The position numbers and the translations under genes are program-made. Shown one piece after another: positions 22,569 through 36,910 of a stretch of 64,000 nt of DNA. The DNA lies in contig OX344749.2 in assembly GCA_947034885.2 (NCBI GenBank), positions 39,709,682 to 39,773,681 on the forward strand. The letters are read 5' to 3'. Positions within the stretch are counted from its first letter, which is position 1. Each line of letters starts with the position of its first letter. The stretch is from Thuidium tamariscinum (taxonomy: Eukaryota > Streptophyta > Bryopsida > Hypnales > Thuidiaceae). The notes under the pieces are model-generated. The model made no database searches and was not told where the DNA came from. It saw only the letters and a list, made by a program, of their open reading frames with translations.

Positions 22569-24134
22569 TTATGTATGAAAATTTTTATTTTTATTTTTCA
22601 GAGATGGAAGTACATGTCTTCTCTCCTTCACAGAAAATTTAGATTTTTTTGAGGAAAATTGATTTTATATTAAAAAAGTTGAAGAAAAAGTGAAGAAAAA
22701 ATCATATCAATTAGAAAATTATCTCAAAAAATCTGAAAATTTCACCATGTGTGTACATTGTAGTGACAAACATCATGGTGTAAGGTCAACTTCCATGTAC
22801 TTCTATAAATAAAATGTAGTAGACATTGAAAATGCAGCCAAAGTTCAATTGCAATAAAATATTAAATATTACAAATTCTTACAAAATTCCAATTGGAGTA
22901 GAAACAAGAGTAGGGGACCTTCATTTCATTAGTTGGACTCAAACTCAAAAAATATAATTTTTCCAGAGAAATTTCAGATTTACTCAATTTCTCAAAATAC
23001 ACTAAAATGGCAAATTTTGTCATCCATTTTCTTCATTGTTTACTTCTCAAGTACATGCAAACAAACATTAGTTAAACTAAAAACTCAATTGGAGACTCTT
23101 TACAACTCAACATGAAAGGTCATTAAAAAAAGTGAATGAATAAACTATTGTTAAGGTCTTCATATGACCCTACAAAGTGAACAAAACACCACATAATGGC
23201 ACCAGCGTTCTGAAGGGATTAGGTAACTTAGCAACACCTATAATGGTCAAAATAAGCAATTCAGCATGGTTGGAGAGACTTTTTTTTCCTAGAAAAACTA
23301 TTTTTGCAATATTAGCAATTGAAAATCATGAATTTTCAAAAAAACATTAGAATTTTTGGATTTTAAATTTTAAAAAGGTACCAAATTTCTATGCATTTTA
23401 AAATTCTAGTTCCCTAGGGCACCCTAAACCACACTCTAGTTCCCTTGATTTTAACACCAAAATCTTTAAAAAATCAAAGCAGCCACCAACCACAATTACG
23501 AATGCAGATGGTTTCAAGGTACTTTTGGAGACAATTTAAAATAACTCTAGTGTCAAAGGATGGATACACTAATAGTTATGGATGCTTCTACCTTAGTCCC
23601 TCAAGGATGTTAGCACTACTCATATTAATAGTGCAAAATTGTTGCAACTTTTGAGTACAAAGGCCATTTGTACATAGTGAAAATTGTATTTTTAGCACTA
23701 ATTTTTTTGAGAGATTGCTTGAGAATGCACTCTTGTTCTATGAATTTTATAGGATTCTTTGCTACAAAATCGTACAAGAAGAAAAAATTTCATATACAAG
23801 AAACAAATTTGAAGAATATTGGTTCAATAAACCATTCTTGACCACAACATCCTAAGGTAGATACACCCAAAAGCATCCATATAGTCCCATTCTTAAACAT
23901 TGAACTCTAATTTATTGACTTTTAGTTTTTGCAAATTTTGGTTTAGGATGCACCTATGTGATAGTTTCAATAATCTAGAGAGTGGATACTTTGAAAAAGC
24001 ATAGAAATTACATACTAGTACATCCAAAACTTCTATTTTTTTATATTCCTAATTTTCACTCATTAACATTGTCAAAATACTATTTTTAGGAAAAGGTACC
24101 TCCTACTATGTTGAATTTCTTATATTGACATTTG
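22569..24134. other. AT-rich intergenic DNA
   Basis: No gene, RNA or paired ends recognised. Confidence 0.45.
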
Positions 24135-24435
24135 AACCAGGGATTTTTTTTCTGGCGATTTGGTGCAAAATTGCACCAAATTTTTGGCCTAGCACCAAGC
24201 CTGTAGGAAAAAAACAGTAAAATTTTGGATGAAATCGCCAATAAACTTCAATTTTTTTAAAATAGTAGATGAAATTGCCAAAAAATGGATGAAAATATAA
24301 TGATGGATATGAATTATGTGCTAATATGATATTTTCTATCCAATATATGGATGAATGTTGAGATTTGAAACTCCACAATAAAATGAAATATCGCCACTTT
24401 GACACTTCACAAGAAATGAAAAAAAAATCCTGGTT
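24135..24435. mobile_element. MITE, copy 2 of the 17970 family (inverted)
   Basis: The ends AACCAGGGATTTTTTTTC and its near complement form the inverted repeat. The interior is the reverse complement of 17970-18226, with a longer middle. Length is 301 bp. The flanking duplication seen at the first copy is not visible here. Confidence 0.65.
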
Positions 24436-24483
24436 GGAACGGCTGATCCTGACAACCTGACGTTTCCTTTATTACGGTAAATT

Positions 24484-24554
24484 ATTCCAGGTCAGGTACC
24501 TGAGCTTCCACTTGGTAACGTGCCCCCAAGCAAGTGGAAGGTCCGACCTGGAAT
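24484..24554. repeat. Short GC-balanced hairpin
   Basis: ATTCCAGGTC...CTTCCACTTGG pairs with CAAGTGGAAG...GACCTGGAAT around a small loop. It may be a remnant of a MITE or a chance palindrome; a second, smaller palindrome (GGAAGCTTCTAGATGCTTCC) follows at about 24577. Confidence 0.5.
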
Positions 24555-24713
24555 CAGGGGAACTATTCATGCATCTGGAAGCTTCTAGATGCTTCCGTCA
24601 TCTGGGGCCTGACCCCAAAGTCCCTCCTTCATAACTTACAGTCCTTTTATAAACCTGTTTAATTTTTTGTTTTTGTTTTAAACAAATGAAACGGAATTTC
24701 ATTGCAAAGGGTA

Positions 24714-25111
24714 GAGCATCCCCACTCCACCGCAAGATATGACACAAACTAGCTATGTGGCCGGGCCAAGTTGCAAGAAATTCCCCACCGCATGCAAAAT
24801 AAGACTCGGAAAACAGTTGGCCACGGTGGAATTTCTTGTGTACACGGCAAAATGCTGAGTACCCAGCTTGGCTCAAGTCAACTCAAAATGGCTTTCTTTT
24901 TGTATTGTTTCCTTGTTCCGAGGTACTTTATAGTTAAAAAAACACATGGATCTCAAGAAAGTGCCTCAATTTCCGGAGAAAATCCTGTTGGTGAGCTTGT
25001 TCCCGTATTTGGGGTGGGGGAAATTTTTTTTCTTGGGCCCAGCCAAGCTTTTGGCTACGCCAAGTGGTCCCTGGCCAGGCTACTTTCCCGAGTGAGGAGT
25101 GGGGATGCTCT
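24714..25111. mobile_element. MITE with GAGCATCCCCACTCC ends
   Basis: AGAGCATCCCCACTCC at 24714-24729 is the reverse complement of GGAGTGGGGATGCTCT near 25096-25111. GAGCATC-type tips are common on plant MITEs, and the flanking GTA/TTA would be an imperfect TWA duplication as in PIF/Harbinger elements; that assignment is tentative. The open frames on both strands here fall inside the element and are not genes. Confidence 0.6.
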
Positions 25112-28100
25112 TAGGGAGTTAGGGGATATTATAGTTATTTGGGGATATTACAGTTAACCCTTGAACGCTGCCGTGGATGTTTGGCGTCCTTTGAATGACA
25201 TAGAATCTTTCCTTCTAGGACAGAAGTGCAACTTTTCATCCTTAGTATTAGGGAGGAAAGGGAAGATATTCTACTATACTTTGACTTTGAATGACTATAT
25301 TTGGCATTTTCTAAGTAGATTGATGTCACATGGTGTCAAACACAGTCCGGGGAGTTCTGTGAGCTAAACAGTAGATTTCCATTAAAACTTCATCTATCCC
25401 GGTTTTTTCAAAAATTGGCTAAAAGTGTGCCGGGAGGCTGTAGAATTTGCTGGCCAATTTCCTAAAATATTTTTTCTCTCCCGGTTGCATTGCCGCCATT
25501 GTCCTATTCCAACCGGAAATTTTCCTTCAAAGTGAAAATCTATCTGGCTATAATTTTTTGGGGTTTTATTCTTCATTCTTGAAGTGAAACCCTATAGAGT
25601 TCTTCTCATCTCGTGCAGTTTGGTCAAGCTTAACACTTTGGCAAATTCGCCTCCAATTTAGAAAGAACTTCACCGTAATGTGAGATTGTGAGCACGTCAC
25701 CCTATGAAATGTGAATTCTATGAATTTTGAAGCCTTCGTAACCTTGAGACGCTTAGTCGTTCACTGATCGTGCATTGGTGATTTGAAAATGGCCTGGAAA
25801 ACAGCGAAAGTATGAAACCCTACAACTGAAATGGTGGTTGTTGAATGACCACCGTGATTGTAAGTCTTGTGAACCCCTACAGGAGTGCAAGGCTGCAAGA
25901 TGCTGAGGTGCCCAAGACCCAATTCACCCAAGTGCCCTAATTTCCCATCAACGGTAATAGTAAATTATAATTCCTAAGCAAGTTACTGACTCTGATTCTT
26001 TGAGTACTGTCTTGTCGGAAGTTTGGGTCTGGGACAGTTAAGTGCCTCAATGCCTGGGTGTCTTAATATGTGTCTTACACTCTTACAATCTTAATTAGTT
26101 AGTGAAGTACTCATTATTGAAGTTATGGTTTGTAATGACTGTAAATTCCTAAGATAGAATACTATGTGTCTAATTGTCTATCAGTCTATGTAATATGATA
26201 GATTTATATGTACCTTAGGACCTAGTTTACTATATAAAATTTTTTCTTCAAAGTGTAATCCTAGCCGGCTAAAAACCGGAATCATGTATTTTGAATTGGT
26301 AATTTTTTGACATGTTCCTAGAGTAAACGGCAAAAAGCCGCTCTATTAATTTAGAGTTAGTCCTCAAGTGGACCTTAGTTTTGTAGAGAGGAAGTGAAGG
26401 TTTAAGTAAGAATGATACAAAAGAAACACAATATAAACTCCATCCATTAGACTAAGTTTGGGTGCTTCAAGGTGAATTTTGTTTGATGTTTTTTTCAAAT
26501 TCTAGCTCTTGGTCCCTCATTGCATACAGTTTACCATTAACTCTATTATGTATAGGATGAAGAGTGTCTTTGAAAGAATTATCACAAGGCACATATATAA
26601 AATTAGTTTTAGAGGAAACACTCTTCATATGCTATAAAGATTTCCTCTGAGATTTTACAAATTTTCATCCAACATTTTAGATGGGTCATAAAAATTCCTT
26701 TTGGGAGAGGGATTTCTTCAAAAATTGGTACCTTGTCAGAGGGAGTTTTTGATATTTCTATTAGGGAAGGTCAATTTGCAATGATTCAATGAAGAAAATG
26801 TGGTAATTACCTGATCTAATTGTGATTTGTTTAGAAAACAATTCTCTTATCTAGATTCTTGCCTGAAATGTAAGGTTATTATAATGATTCAAAATTTGAA
26901 CATGAAAGCCTATGATTGATTTTAGATACCCCTATTTGTTACACTTTGAAAATTCATAATATATTCATATGTTTCAAAAATACATGCAAAGACATTTTAG
27001 AATCTCCTTTTGACTCCCTACAAGATTCAAACAATATTTGGAAAATTTATTTATGCAAAAAAAGTCTAAATGCTTATTTGGATGATTTTAGTTGCAATTA
27101 CTATTAGGATTGGAATGATCCTTCTAAAAGCCCATCGGATAGTCATTAATAGACCCCTACTTAGAATATCTCCTTTCTCTAATGGTTACATTTTGAATTG
27201 TTTGATATTTCTCTCATTAATTGGTTGAGGGTTCTTTCATCCAAGTATTGAATTGAATTGTACAAAACTCATACAAGGTAGCAACTTTTTCCATATACAA
27301 TGCATAGGCTTTACAACCTTAGATGAAAACTTTCTTTTCATAGTTTTGAAGGGATCTTGAAGGGTTCATTTTGGCCTTGATTATGATTATTTATGAAATA
27401 TTTTTAGTGAGACAACCTATAAGAAGATCACTCATATCCTTTTATTTAGAAGGCATAGCATATACAATGGTCACTGTCTTGTAGGTTTAAGATTGCTCCA
27501 AAAAAAAGTTGAATATATTGTAGAAGAATTAATTGAGTAAGATACAATCATTAAAAAAAGAAAGCAACATTCTTTGACGTTTGGTATCACAGTCAAAATT
27601 GTATGCCAAAGATATAATTCACATATCTACAAATTGTAGCTAAACTTAAATATAGTCTCCAAAAGGCACTTTAATTAAGTATGTACAAGTTATAAAATGT
27701 TTAATAGTTCAACTTACAAATTTCTTAAATGTTTTCTTTGACCTCAATTTCCATGTAGTAAACATTGTGTAATGATTGATATCAAAACATAAAGATTATC
27801 AAAACATATTTTTTTACACTATTGAGTTTGAAAACTCCTTTGATTTTGAGGGATCCTCTTGTAAGAAAGAATGGAGGACAAATTTTAGGAACTAGAAAAT
27901 ATCTTTTAGACAAAATAAAGTATATCTAAATACAATAAAGATTCTGACTTTTAGACAATGAATAATACTCTGCTCAACTTACCAATATTCTATTGATTAC
28001 TTCATTTGGTGTAGAAATTTGGAATGAGTTGAACAAAATTGTAGATTGAACTATTTCAATTTTTTGGTTCTAGTTGTATAAGAATTTGATAATGATCGTT

Positions 28101-29078
28101 TTGCCATACCAGAATCAATGTTGATTTTTTAAACTTCCTATAAACATATCAAACCATGGCTTCAATATTACTATTTACGTAGTAAGTTATTTTTCCTTGG
28201 TCTTTAGTTTGGAGCTCATTTGTAAAAAACAAGTAGCTATGCTATGAGGGGATGTGTCCATCTAGCAATGTTTTGTATTTTAAGTAAGGTTTTATTCAAA
28301 CTTCTTCACATGGAGTTTTTGTCAATGCAATGCTTCCTCATCTTTGGTCAAGACATGCTCACATGTGTGCAAACAATGAACTAGTAGAGGAAGTACTTTT
28401 TACAATGGGATTCACATATGAATGAAAACTTTATAATTGTGAATGATCCAAAGATCAAAGTAGAAATTGGTAATAGAATAAGATAAAGAGTTGTAAAACT
28501 AGTAGGATTTCTATAGTGTTTTGAATCAAATGTGTTAACCATGATTATTTTAGAATGTAAATGTATGCCTATATGAAACCTATGATTATTCTAGAATATA
28601 AATGTAACTTATACCTCAGTGGTTATGATTCCTTTTTTCAAAAAATTGCCTACAACAAAAAAGGAAGGAGACAGAGATGAGTCAACTATATTTGATGTAA
28701 GTTTAAGGGACCAAATTAAATTTGATAGAGTCTCCATGCTTCTAGTAGCAATGCTTTTTAGTTTAAGGTTTGAAGAAGAGAGAATTATATAATTAAATCA
28801 TTGTAAATAATTACTAAAGGAGAAATGGTATAGGTTCCTACAAACCTTTGAAGAAGAGTCTTTACTAAAGTCAATATTTGTGAAAATAAACATACTTTCA
28901 ATTATTCTTTTTTGACCATATACCTCTAGATTTCTATAATTACTTTAATCTAGTTACAAGCCTAAAAATTCAATTATTTCATCAATTTTTATAATATTTA
29001 AAAAAAAATTATAGTAAATTGAAAGAAATATTATTAAACACATTTAAATAATAAAAGATTTGTTGGAATTGATACTCT
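25112..29078. other. Intergenic DNA, 4 kb
   Basis: The first 600 bases are moderately GC-balanced, then the sequence becomes AT-rich. No frame has protein-like composition and I see no paired ends. Confidence 0.45.
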
Positions 29079-29806
29079 AGGGTTGTTGCAAGAAACACTT
29101 ACCTTTTCTTAATCTCAAAATGGTCTATTTTATTAAGTACTATGATTTTTGGAATATTATTTAAATGAAAGAAAATATGGATAACTTTAAATCATTAAAA
29201 ATAATATATTTGTAAATATACAATCTTAGAAAAATTCATCATCTACTATTTATGCACAAAAGAAATTGATTAGAAACACTAAGATAAAAGACATTTGATG
29301 TTCAATTATTAGAAAATAGTAACAAAATTTTTTTAATAAAAATTTAACTACTTTTCCTAACTTGAAGGTAGACCTTCTCAACCATTTGCTTCTTTTAGGG
29401 AAAAAATTGTGTTCTTTGTACTTGTATAAAGTTAGTACCCTCTAAGTGCATGTAGAAAGAGATCAATTTATTATTTTTAGAAAATCTCTTTGTGTACTTG
29501 TGCAATTTCAATAAAAGTCCCTATATCCTAATTTTGACCTTCAAACTTGCATTTTTGGATCAAAATAATACTAAACTCCCCCCTCTCCCTCTAAAATGAC
29601 AAAGTAGACATCCAATTGAAGGTTGGTTAAAAATAGTAAATTAGTTTTTTTTAACTAAAAATAATTCAATGTCCTCAATTATGACATGTACATTCATTTC
29701 AAATTTCATATAAAATGGACATACAACACAAAAAATTATGAGCAAAAGACCACTAGTTTAAGGCCAATATGACAAAGAGAAAGACAAATATTTTTTACAA
29801 TCACAC
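29079..29806. mobile_element. TIR repeat (GGGTKRTTGCAAGAAACACTT family), decayed
   Basis: The left end AGGGTTGTTGCAAGAAACAC and a mutated right end (ATTTTTTACAATCACACTCT) bracket 728 bp similar to 18477-19194 in the same orientation, including AAAGTAGACATCCAATTGAA. Confidence 0.65.
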
Positions 29807-31879
29807 TCTAAAAAAATGTTTAGTGCACCTCTTGAATGAAAAATAAAAAACGAAAATGAAAAAGACATGTTGAATACATCTTGCTAGTATAGTGGATGGT
29901 TGCCATTGCCAAAATCTATATGCCAAACAACTTATTTCAAATTTGCAATTTTACTTTTCTTTCTTCTAGAATTAATGGTCTTTTGTTAGACTATATAGTT
30001 CAAAGTAAAAAATTGAGTAATTCTTCTTTAAACTTTAAATTTTTGTTATGATGTAAAAATTTAGAATCATTGTATACAATTTGAACATATTATTGAATAC
30101 AAGACACACACTTCAATCACATTTTACTTGGTTTTGATAGAAGAAAAAAAGCCCTCAAATCCTTTCTAGCTTTTTGAGAATTTCAATTTGCAAGGCATTT
30201 TTCAACAAAACATTGATATATCTTTTACCTACAAGTAATGTGTACTAAACATGTGCTAAAATCCTCTCTAAAACCATGTACCAAAAGAATCAAGAATTGA
30301 GGATTTTTATTCCTAAATTTTTTGCATATATTCAAACTAAAATTTATAGATTTTAAAAACGTTCTACTCCATAAAGAGTATAATGGGTGTTTTTCACGTG
30401 AAATTGTCAAAATTTCCATTTTTTAGTGCATTGATCAAAAGTGAAAAATTAAACTTTTTTTGGAACTCAAACCATCCTAAAGTGTATCAAAGTAATAAGG
30501 CAATGTGTCAAAGAAGTTCTAGCAATATGTGCTAAAATGATTGAACCAAACATTTAGTTTGTGAGGAAAAAAAATTCAAAATCAGTGACTAAACAAACTG
30601 CAAAGTACGACATTTGAAAATAGAAGAAAATGTTTTCTTTCAAAATGCCCAACATTGTTAATAAGGTCAGCCTCCTCTTGGAATAAGCTTAAATTAGTTT
30701 GTTTGTTTTTAAGAAAAATTGCATATTAAATCATGTTAGTTACGTATTGCAAATACCAAAAGTAGATGAGTTCAGCTAAAGATTCTTGAATTGCCTAAAT
30801 ATTTGTAACAGCATAACACCCAGGCTTACTATTGGACTTCACCCTCCAAATGTTGGTTGATATATGCACCTTGTGTCAAAATTCACGGGTCACTTAATTT
30901 TCAGAAGGCAAGAATATCATTACTCTTATTCCAACCAGCTTTTGATTTCTATTAGTTGTCCCAGTATCCTGTACATATTGACACGACACACGATTTCGTC
31001 CATTTCATCCCGGCATAGTTTTTTTACTACAAGTATACTTGGGCCTCTGGAGAATCCCACACAGGAGATTTAAAGTGACGCCTAGACACAGGTGATAGAG
31101 AATTGCCAGAATTTCTGTGCGAAAGGTGTCAACTGATTGCTCAAACGCAATTGAACTGGACACCTGAGAGCTAATTGCAAGTAGATCGACTTTTACAATG
31201 AACTGTGAACTGTGAACTGTGCCGCTTAATGCTTAAGTCAAGAAAAAAAAGAGCATTCTGAGCAATCCCATTGGCGAAGAACTTCGAAATTATCCAGCAT
31301 AACCAAATGAGAGTGCTCAGAAGATTTGATTTTCTTGCCTTGGTGTAATGCGGCCGTGACATCCAATGTCAAGGACCCAGGTCGACTAATTAGCGACTTC
31401 GACTGCTAAGTACGCAATAACAGCACAGGAACTTCCAACTTGCCAACTTCACCTCCGCTTCATCTGCCTCACAGACAATAGTAACTGCACTTAATCAGTT
31501 CATCAGTCTTCAAACTTCTGACTAAAATATTCAAGACGTCTGGTGATCACCTGGTTTCTTGATGGCTACTGCCGGTAGAAAGGCTAGTGCATCCCATGAT
31601 TAGCAGCATGAATGATTCCCTTGTATCTTTGATATTGTTACATGATGACCCAATTTTGTACTCACTGGATCAACTCTTTTCCTCCTAAAAGATGCTGGTC
31701 ACTGAATGAATCCTAACCCATGACTGCTCTGGTTTCCATGCCAGAACTTCTTGCGAAGCTGGCAACAGTGACATCCTGTCGGCATGCCAGTGACATCAAA
31801 ATCAACCACGTTCAACCTGCCAAAATTCGGGGAGGATATACATGTGTATAGTTGTTATAATGTACTGGGGTGCAGCATC
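29807..31879. other. Intergenic DNA and probable 3' flank of the TTC5-like gene
   Basis: AT-rich up to about 30800, then balanced composition towards the minus-strand gene that ends at 31880. No second gene recognised. A 7-bp triplet repeat (AACTGTG) lies at 31201-31221. Confidence 0.45.
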
Positions 31880-34800
31880 TCAAGGAGGAATATTTTCTGC
31901 TTGAAGCGTGGAACACACAGCATCCTGTACTAGAGGTGGTCGACCATTCAATAGCAACTGCTGTGGAAGATCTACCCGAACTGCCTTGTACCGGTACACC
32001 TGAGGTACAGCGAACCACACAAATTACTTTATTCAGCATTTTCTCATCAAGGGAACAGTTACAAAATGAAGTTGACAACAATATAACTGGAAACCTCTTG
32101 CTAAGTCATATAGTCAGGTAAAAACAATAAAACACAGTACCTGTGCGCTGAGGATTATCCCAGCAGAATTTAAGCATCTGTGTCAGAAATACTAAAGAGT
32201 ACCCCTTTGGTCAATAATGTGACTCCTGAACTTGTCATGAGCTTTGGAAGAGCATTTCACGAAATAAAGCATTCTGAGAACAAACAAAAATAGTATTAAG
32301 ATACCCACCTTGTCTTGCCATGTGACATTCACTTCATGAAAAAAAGGTTCCAACAGGGTAACTGTAGTGCCCTCTTTGATCTGCGAAGAAACCAGAGGAG
32401 AATATCTGTCAAATGTCACTATGAATGCAGAGAACCGTTGCAGGAATCGCGAAAATAATGTGGTGAGCTACGAATATCGACAATAGTGAAATACTTGAAG
32501 AACTAATTTGTCATACTTTATTTACACAACAGTGAAGACACATAATGTTTGATCAAGGATTGAGTAACAATGTGGTCAACAGAAAAATTCAAAGTGCAGA
32601 ACTGACACCAGAGACCAGGATGATCAAGCTTAGGAAGGTAAACTATGTAAAGAATGATTTAAGCGGATACATATACATGGAGACTTGGATATAAGAATGG
32701 TGTTTACCGCTCCATCACGAAGTGCATACACAGAGAGAGCAAAGCAGTTGGCTTCGCTATCAGCAACCAAATAAAACCTGTACGATGATGAGGGCTATCA
32801 TTAGGCATACTAGAGTACGAAGTTACACACAAATATATTCTCAATTGATAGCCCAGACAATGAAACACAAACATGAATCTTTAGTCACGAGACAAATGTT
32901 TCTATTTGGGCAGAGTCAAGATGGGCATGGGAAATGCAATTTCAAAATTCTGATCTTTGGACCCATTTAAAGACTATTTCTATTATCATGCAAGACTGTA
33001 GTAAACTTCCAATCCTCTCATTCAAACTCGAAATAGATAGGAAAAAACAGGAATCAAAACTAAGCCAGAGGAACCAGCCTAATAATGGTTGCTAAAGCCC
33101 CTGTAGTCATAGGCTGTTCACACCCCACCCATAACACCAGAAAACAACACCAGGATAACCGACTCACAGGGGCACTGAGTTGTCATGAGAGACTACTTGG
33201 AGCATTTTCACTTGCAATGCCATGCCTTTGTTAAAACCTTCTTTAAGAGCCACTAATGAGGCCTGCCTGTGAGCTCCGACAGCTGGCAACATAAACAGAT
33301 GCGAGAGACGCTTTAGCAAGCAGAGTACTCAAACGCACACAATTGGAAACTGCCATCAGTTTGTGTAATGCATCTTTCAAAAAGAAATATTTGTTTATTA
33401 TTTGAATTTTGTTTTTCTTTACACCAGTTGGATATATACTGGCATTGAGGAAAACAATTTCCGGCAAATGACAATAGGAAATTGGATTAATAAAGAAAAC
33501 ATTATTTTCATATCCTTGCATGCTTCAATAACACAAAGTCTGAAAACAATACAGAGTGTACGAATCTCACAAGTATGAGTAGGAAGAGACGACAAGATGG
33601 AGGACAACCGCTTCGGTTTCAGTCGGCCCTGATCATAGCACAAGCAACCTGGAGTTAGCTTGCATATACAAGTTCCTCAGTGGAGTGACGTTCATGAGAT
33701 AGTTGCAAAGCTGCTGGCGTCCGCTGAAACATGAAGCACGATACCCCAGGCTCAGGCAGTTTAGATTCTTTTAATAAGATGATCAAGAACGGTAAGAGGT
33801 CATTTGTAGAGAGAAACCTATGAGAACACGGCCAGATATATTATTGACAATGCCGGAGAAAGAAGGAACCACTCAGCCAGAATTCATATAGACTATTTCC
33901 TCGTAACACTTTCTTGCTTAATTGTATAAATTACCAAGATGACGCTAATGAGTGTAAAACTAAGAGAAAAGTTGAGAGCAGTTCCATACAGAATAGTCGT
34001 ATTGCTTGCAAAGATAGAAGGTAATCCTGGGTCAGTATTGAAAATAAATTTTATTTAAGTCCTCGGATAAAATAACGCCAACAAATTACTTCAAATATCC
34101 AAACAAATTAGCTCTAAATCAATAATTCAGATCAATGCTCCAGATTAGTCTCAAGCAAATATGTATTCTACAAAAAAGGATTCACATATCAATTGAGATT
34201 AAAAAAATAAAAGAACACATACCTTATTTACTATTAAGTCTTCAAGTTTACTCAGCAGATTGACTAATTTGTTAACTTCATGATCAGCATGTAGCCCTGG
34301 GTCTCTGACACTAGCGGCCTCAAAACCTCGCAATGCTCTCTCATAATCCTCCAAGTATTGATGAACCTGTTCATGTAGCATAGCAATCCACATTCTGAGA
34401 TCATTCAGCTTGAAAGTCAGAAGAGGAAAAACTAAAGAAAACCAGCTTCAAGAAAAGTAGGCTTGAGGGAAGAAACAAGCTTACAGTGGCGCTATTGAAG
34501 TGAAGATCTGGATTTGTACTTGCCATAACGTCTTTTTCCTGCACGGCAACAATCAAAACGAAACATGTTGGATTCACTGATTTATTATACAAACTTATTC
34601 CACAAATTTCCATACCTTAACTAAATCAAGTCTCGTCTAACTTATCAATGCTAACAAGCTATAATGAATAAATCCCAATCAATACACGCGAAATGTTTCA
34701 GCACACATACATTTGTGGCATTGCGTTTCAACTCAACTCAGATATACCAATTCTTTCACTTACAGCATTTTGATAAGATTTAAGGGATTGGTGAAGCTTG

Positions 34801-36910
34801 TTTCGGTCCCACGCACCCGACACAAAGAAGCTAGTCAAGTAAGCGTTTCCTAAAGTATCTGCACAAGTGTACAATGTGTCAATCCATAGTTTGGGGGAAT
34901 GAGGTAAAAACTCGTGCCTATTAATTTGAAGCCAATACACCAATAGCAGATGTAATTCAGAGTGGTTGAAAGGTATCGTACACCAAGACTGGCCATCTTT
35001 GATATCAAGACTGACAGCCTGCTTTGCATGAAGAATGCTCTCTTCCACTATCGCAGCTTCATCTGCGCTCCCTGTATCATTGATGCAGCAATCATGATTC
35101 AAACGTTCGTACCCTACTACTCCGACCTATTGAGACCCATAATCTATTCCACTTCAGTGTTCTAACAATTGAGAGAAAAAGAAGGTCACAACTAGAGAGA
35201 GAGCATACATCCGAAACCACAGGCCGAATTGCCTGCAGTACCTAACAGCTGCCAAACTTGAGAACGTTCAGTACGATCCAATTGCCTTGCAATTCGTAAT
35301 CAGCAAAGAGAAAAGGAAGACAGTTCACCTTTTCCGATGCGCCTCTCTAACATTGAAAGCTGTTGGAGCGCCTTTTTATTTAGTCCCTGCACCAAAATGG
35401 AAAAGCTTTCCAGTTTGTCAACCTAGAAATTGACGGGCAATGCGTTTCAAAGCAATACCTTGTAAACTACAGGTTGACTTAAGTTACCGAGAGAAACTCC
35501 AAACCTAAGAGCTCTTAGTTCTCTTCAGAAAGTGAACCTCTTACACCATTGTTCAGTGTGATGGATCACAGTACCAGAAACGCAAGCATCCGCAAGCACC
35601 AGCTGGGAAGGAATTGAGTGAGAGATACCTTGCTAAGAGCGATGTTAAAACAATTTTTAGCTTGTGCGAGGTCACCCTTCTTCCAGAAACAATTTCCCAA
35701 ACAGCACCACGCATCCACTATAGATGGATCTAGCTTAACCTGCAGACATCAATTTCAGCTGTAAGCGCACTGAGAAAACGACAGGCGTCCAAATAACAAT
35801 GTCCTTGATCACAAAATTCACAACTACATAACTTTAAGGAAGGCTCTTTGCATCAACAATCAGTTCCAAAGAGTGGGGTTCTGAATACAGATCGTTCAAT
35901 GTTAGGAAAGATGCAATTAAATTTCCAATATTGCTTGCCTTTCAGCTTCAGACTGAAGGGACAACGAATAAGAGAACCACTACTTACAGACCGTTGCACC
36001 GCATCCACCCCATACAATCGTGATGGCCGTGACGACTAATAACTTCCTAGAGAGCCTATTTCGAAACATTAAGCTTTCTTGAAAACGAGACGAGGGGAAA
36101 ATTTACCGATTTTGACAGATGTTCTTCAGCCTCTTTACAATAATCTGGTCCTACGTCAAGAACTTTCCCTCTCAAATACTCCCACTGGGCGTGCCGTTGG
36201 GGCTGCTTCCTGCAATCTATACCACCGAAATTCCGTTTCAATAGTCTCTGAAAACTTCACTTAAAAGTCCAGTAAGCTCGTGAACCTCAATAAAAGATAG
36301 AAACGACTGGCCATTCAACTATCCAAATTCACGAGATTAGAGGTCAATGCAACCAAAGTCAATCTATCTTTGGGGCAATGCAACACTACATAGGCAATCC
36401 TAAACGACAACATCTTATTGTTCTGGCTTCAAAACTTTAGAATAGCTAAGGCCAGGGCAGCCAATCCATATGACGCGCATTCAGGCCATACCCCGGCCAT
36501 GCAGTAACATTCTTGAAACCTAAAAATGCCAACGCCCTCAATGAGAGCAACACTTCCAAACGATCCGTATCAATCCATCAGATATGACAATTGCGCGTAA
36601 AAAACATTAAATCCACATCTCACAGCTACCGGTGCAACTCCGCAGTCGTAACTAAAAAAATAAAAACTTCACGAACACCAGCATTCCCAACGCCGAAGAT
36701 ATACACACCTGATGAGATTTCGTTGAGAACAACCAGGACATCGCGCAATAGATTCTCCAGACGCGCCTTCTTAATAGAAGGATCGAGCGGGAAGAATGTA
36801 TCGCGCACCATGTACAAGTTGTCAATGCTTTTCAACACCATTTCCATAGGATCCTTGCATTCTAACCCCGTGACCTTCGTCGTCTTCGACGTCTCCACAG
36901 TCTCGTCCAT
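31880..36910 (-). CDS. TTC5: TTC5/STRAP-like tetratricopeptide repeat protein, 13 exons, 428 aa
   Basis: Exons on the minus strand: 36705-36910, 36107-36209, 35629-35739, 35329-35386, 34982-35071, 34764-34858, 34485-34538, 34223-34366, 33571-33628, 33168-33273, 32708-32777, 32309-32380, 31880-31999. All junctions are GT-AG and the total, 1287 nt, keeps frame; the end of exon 1 could shift by two bases. The protein has TPR helices (about residues 70-280; [46 protein letters not shown]) and a C-terminal OB-fold-like part ([43 protein letters not shown]). Order and length match animal TTC5 (about 440 aa), known as a p300 cofactor and as the factor that recognises nascent tubulin on ribosomes to trigger tubulin mRNA decay. 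A plant role is inference. No frameshift or missing exon is seen. Confidence 0.9.

Noticed and set aside
24771-25157. 128-codon plus-strand ORF
   Set aside because: Falls mostly within the GAGCATC-ended MITE and has no protein-like motifs.
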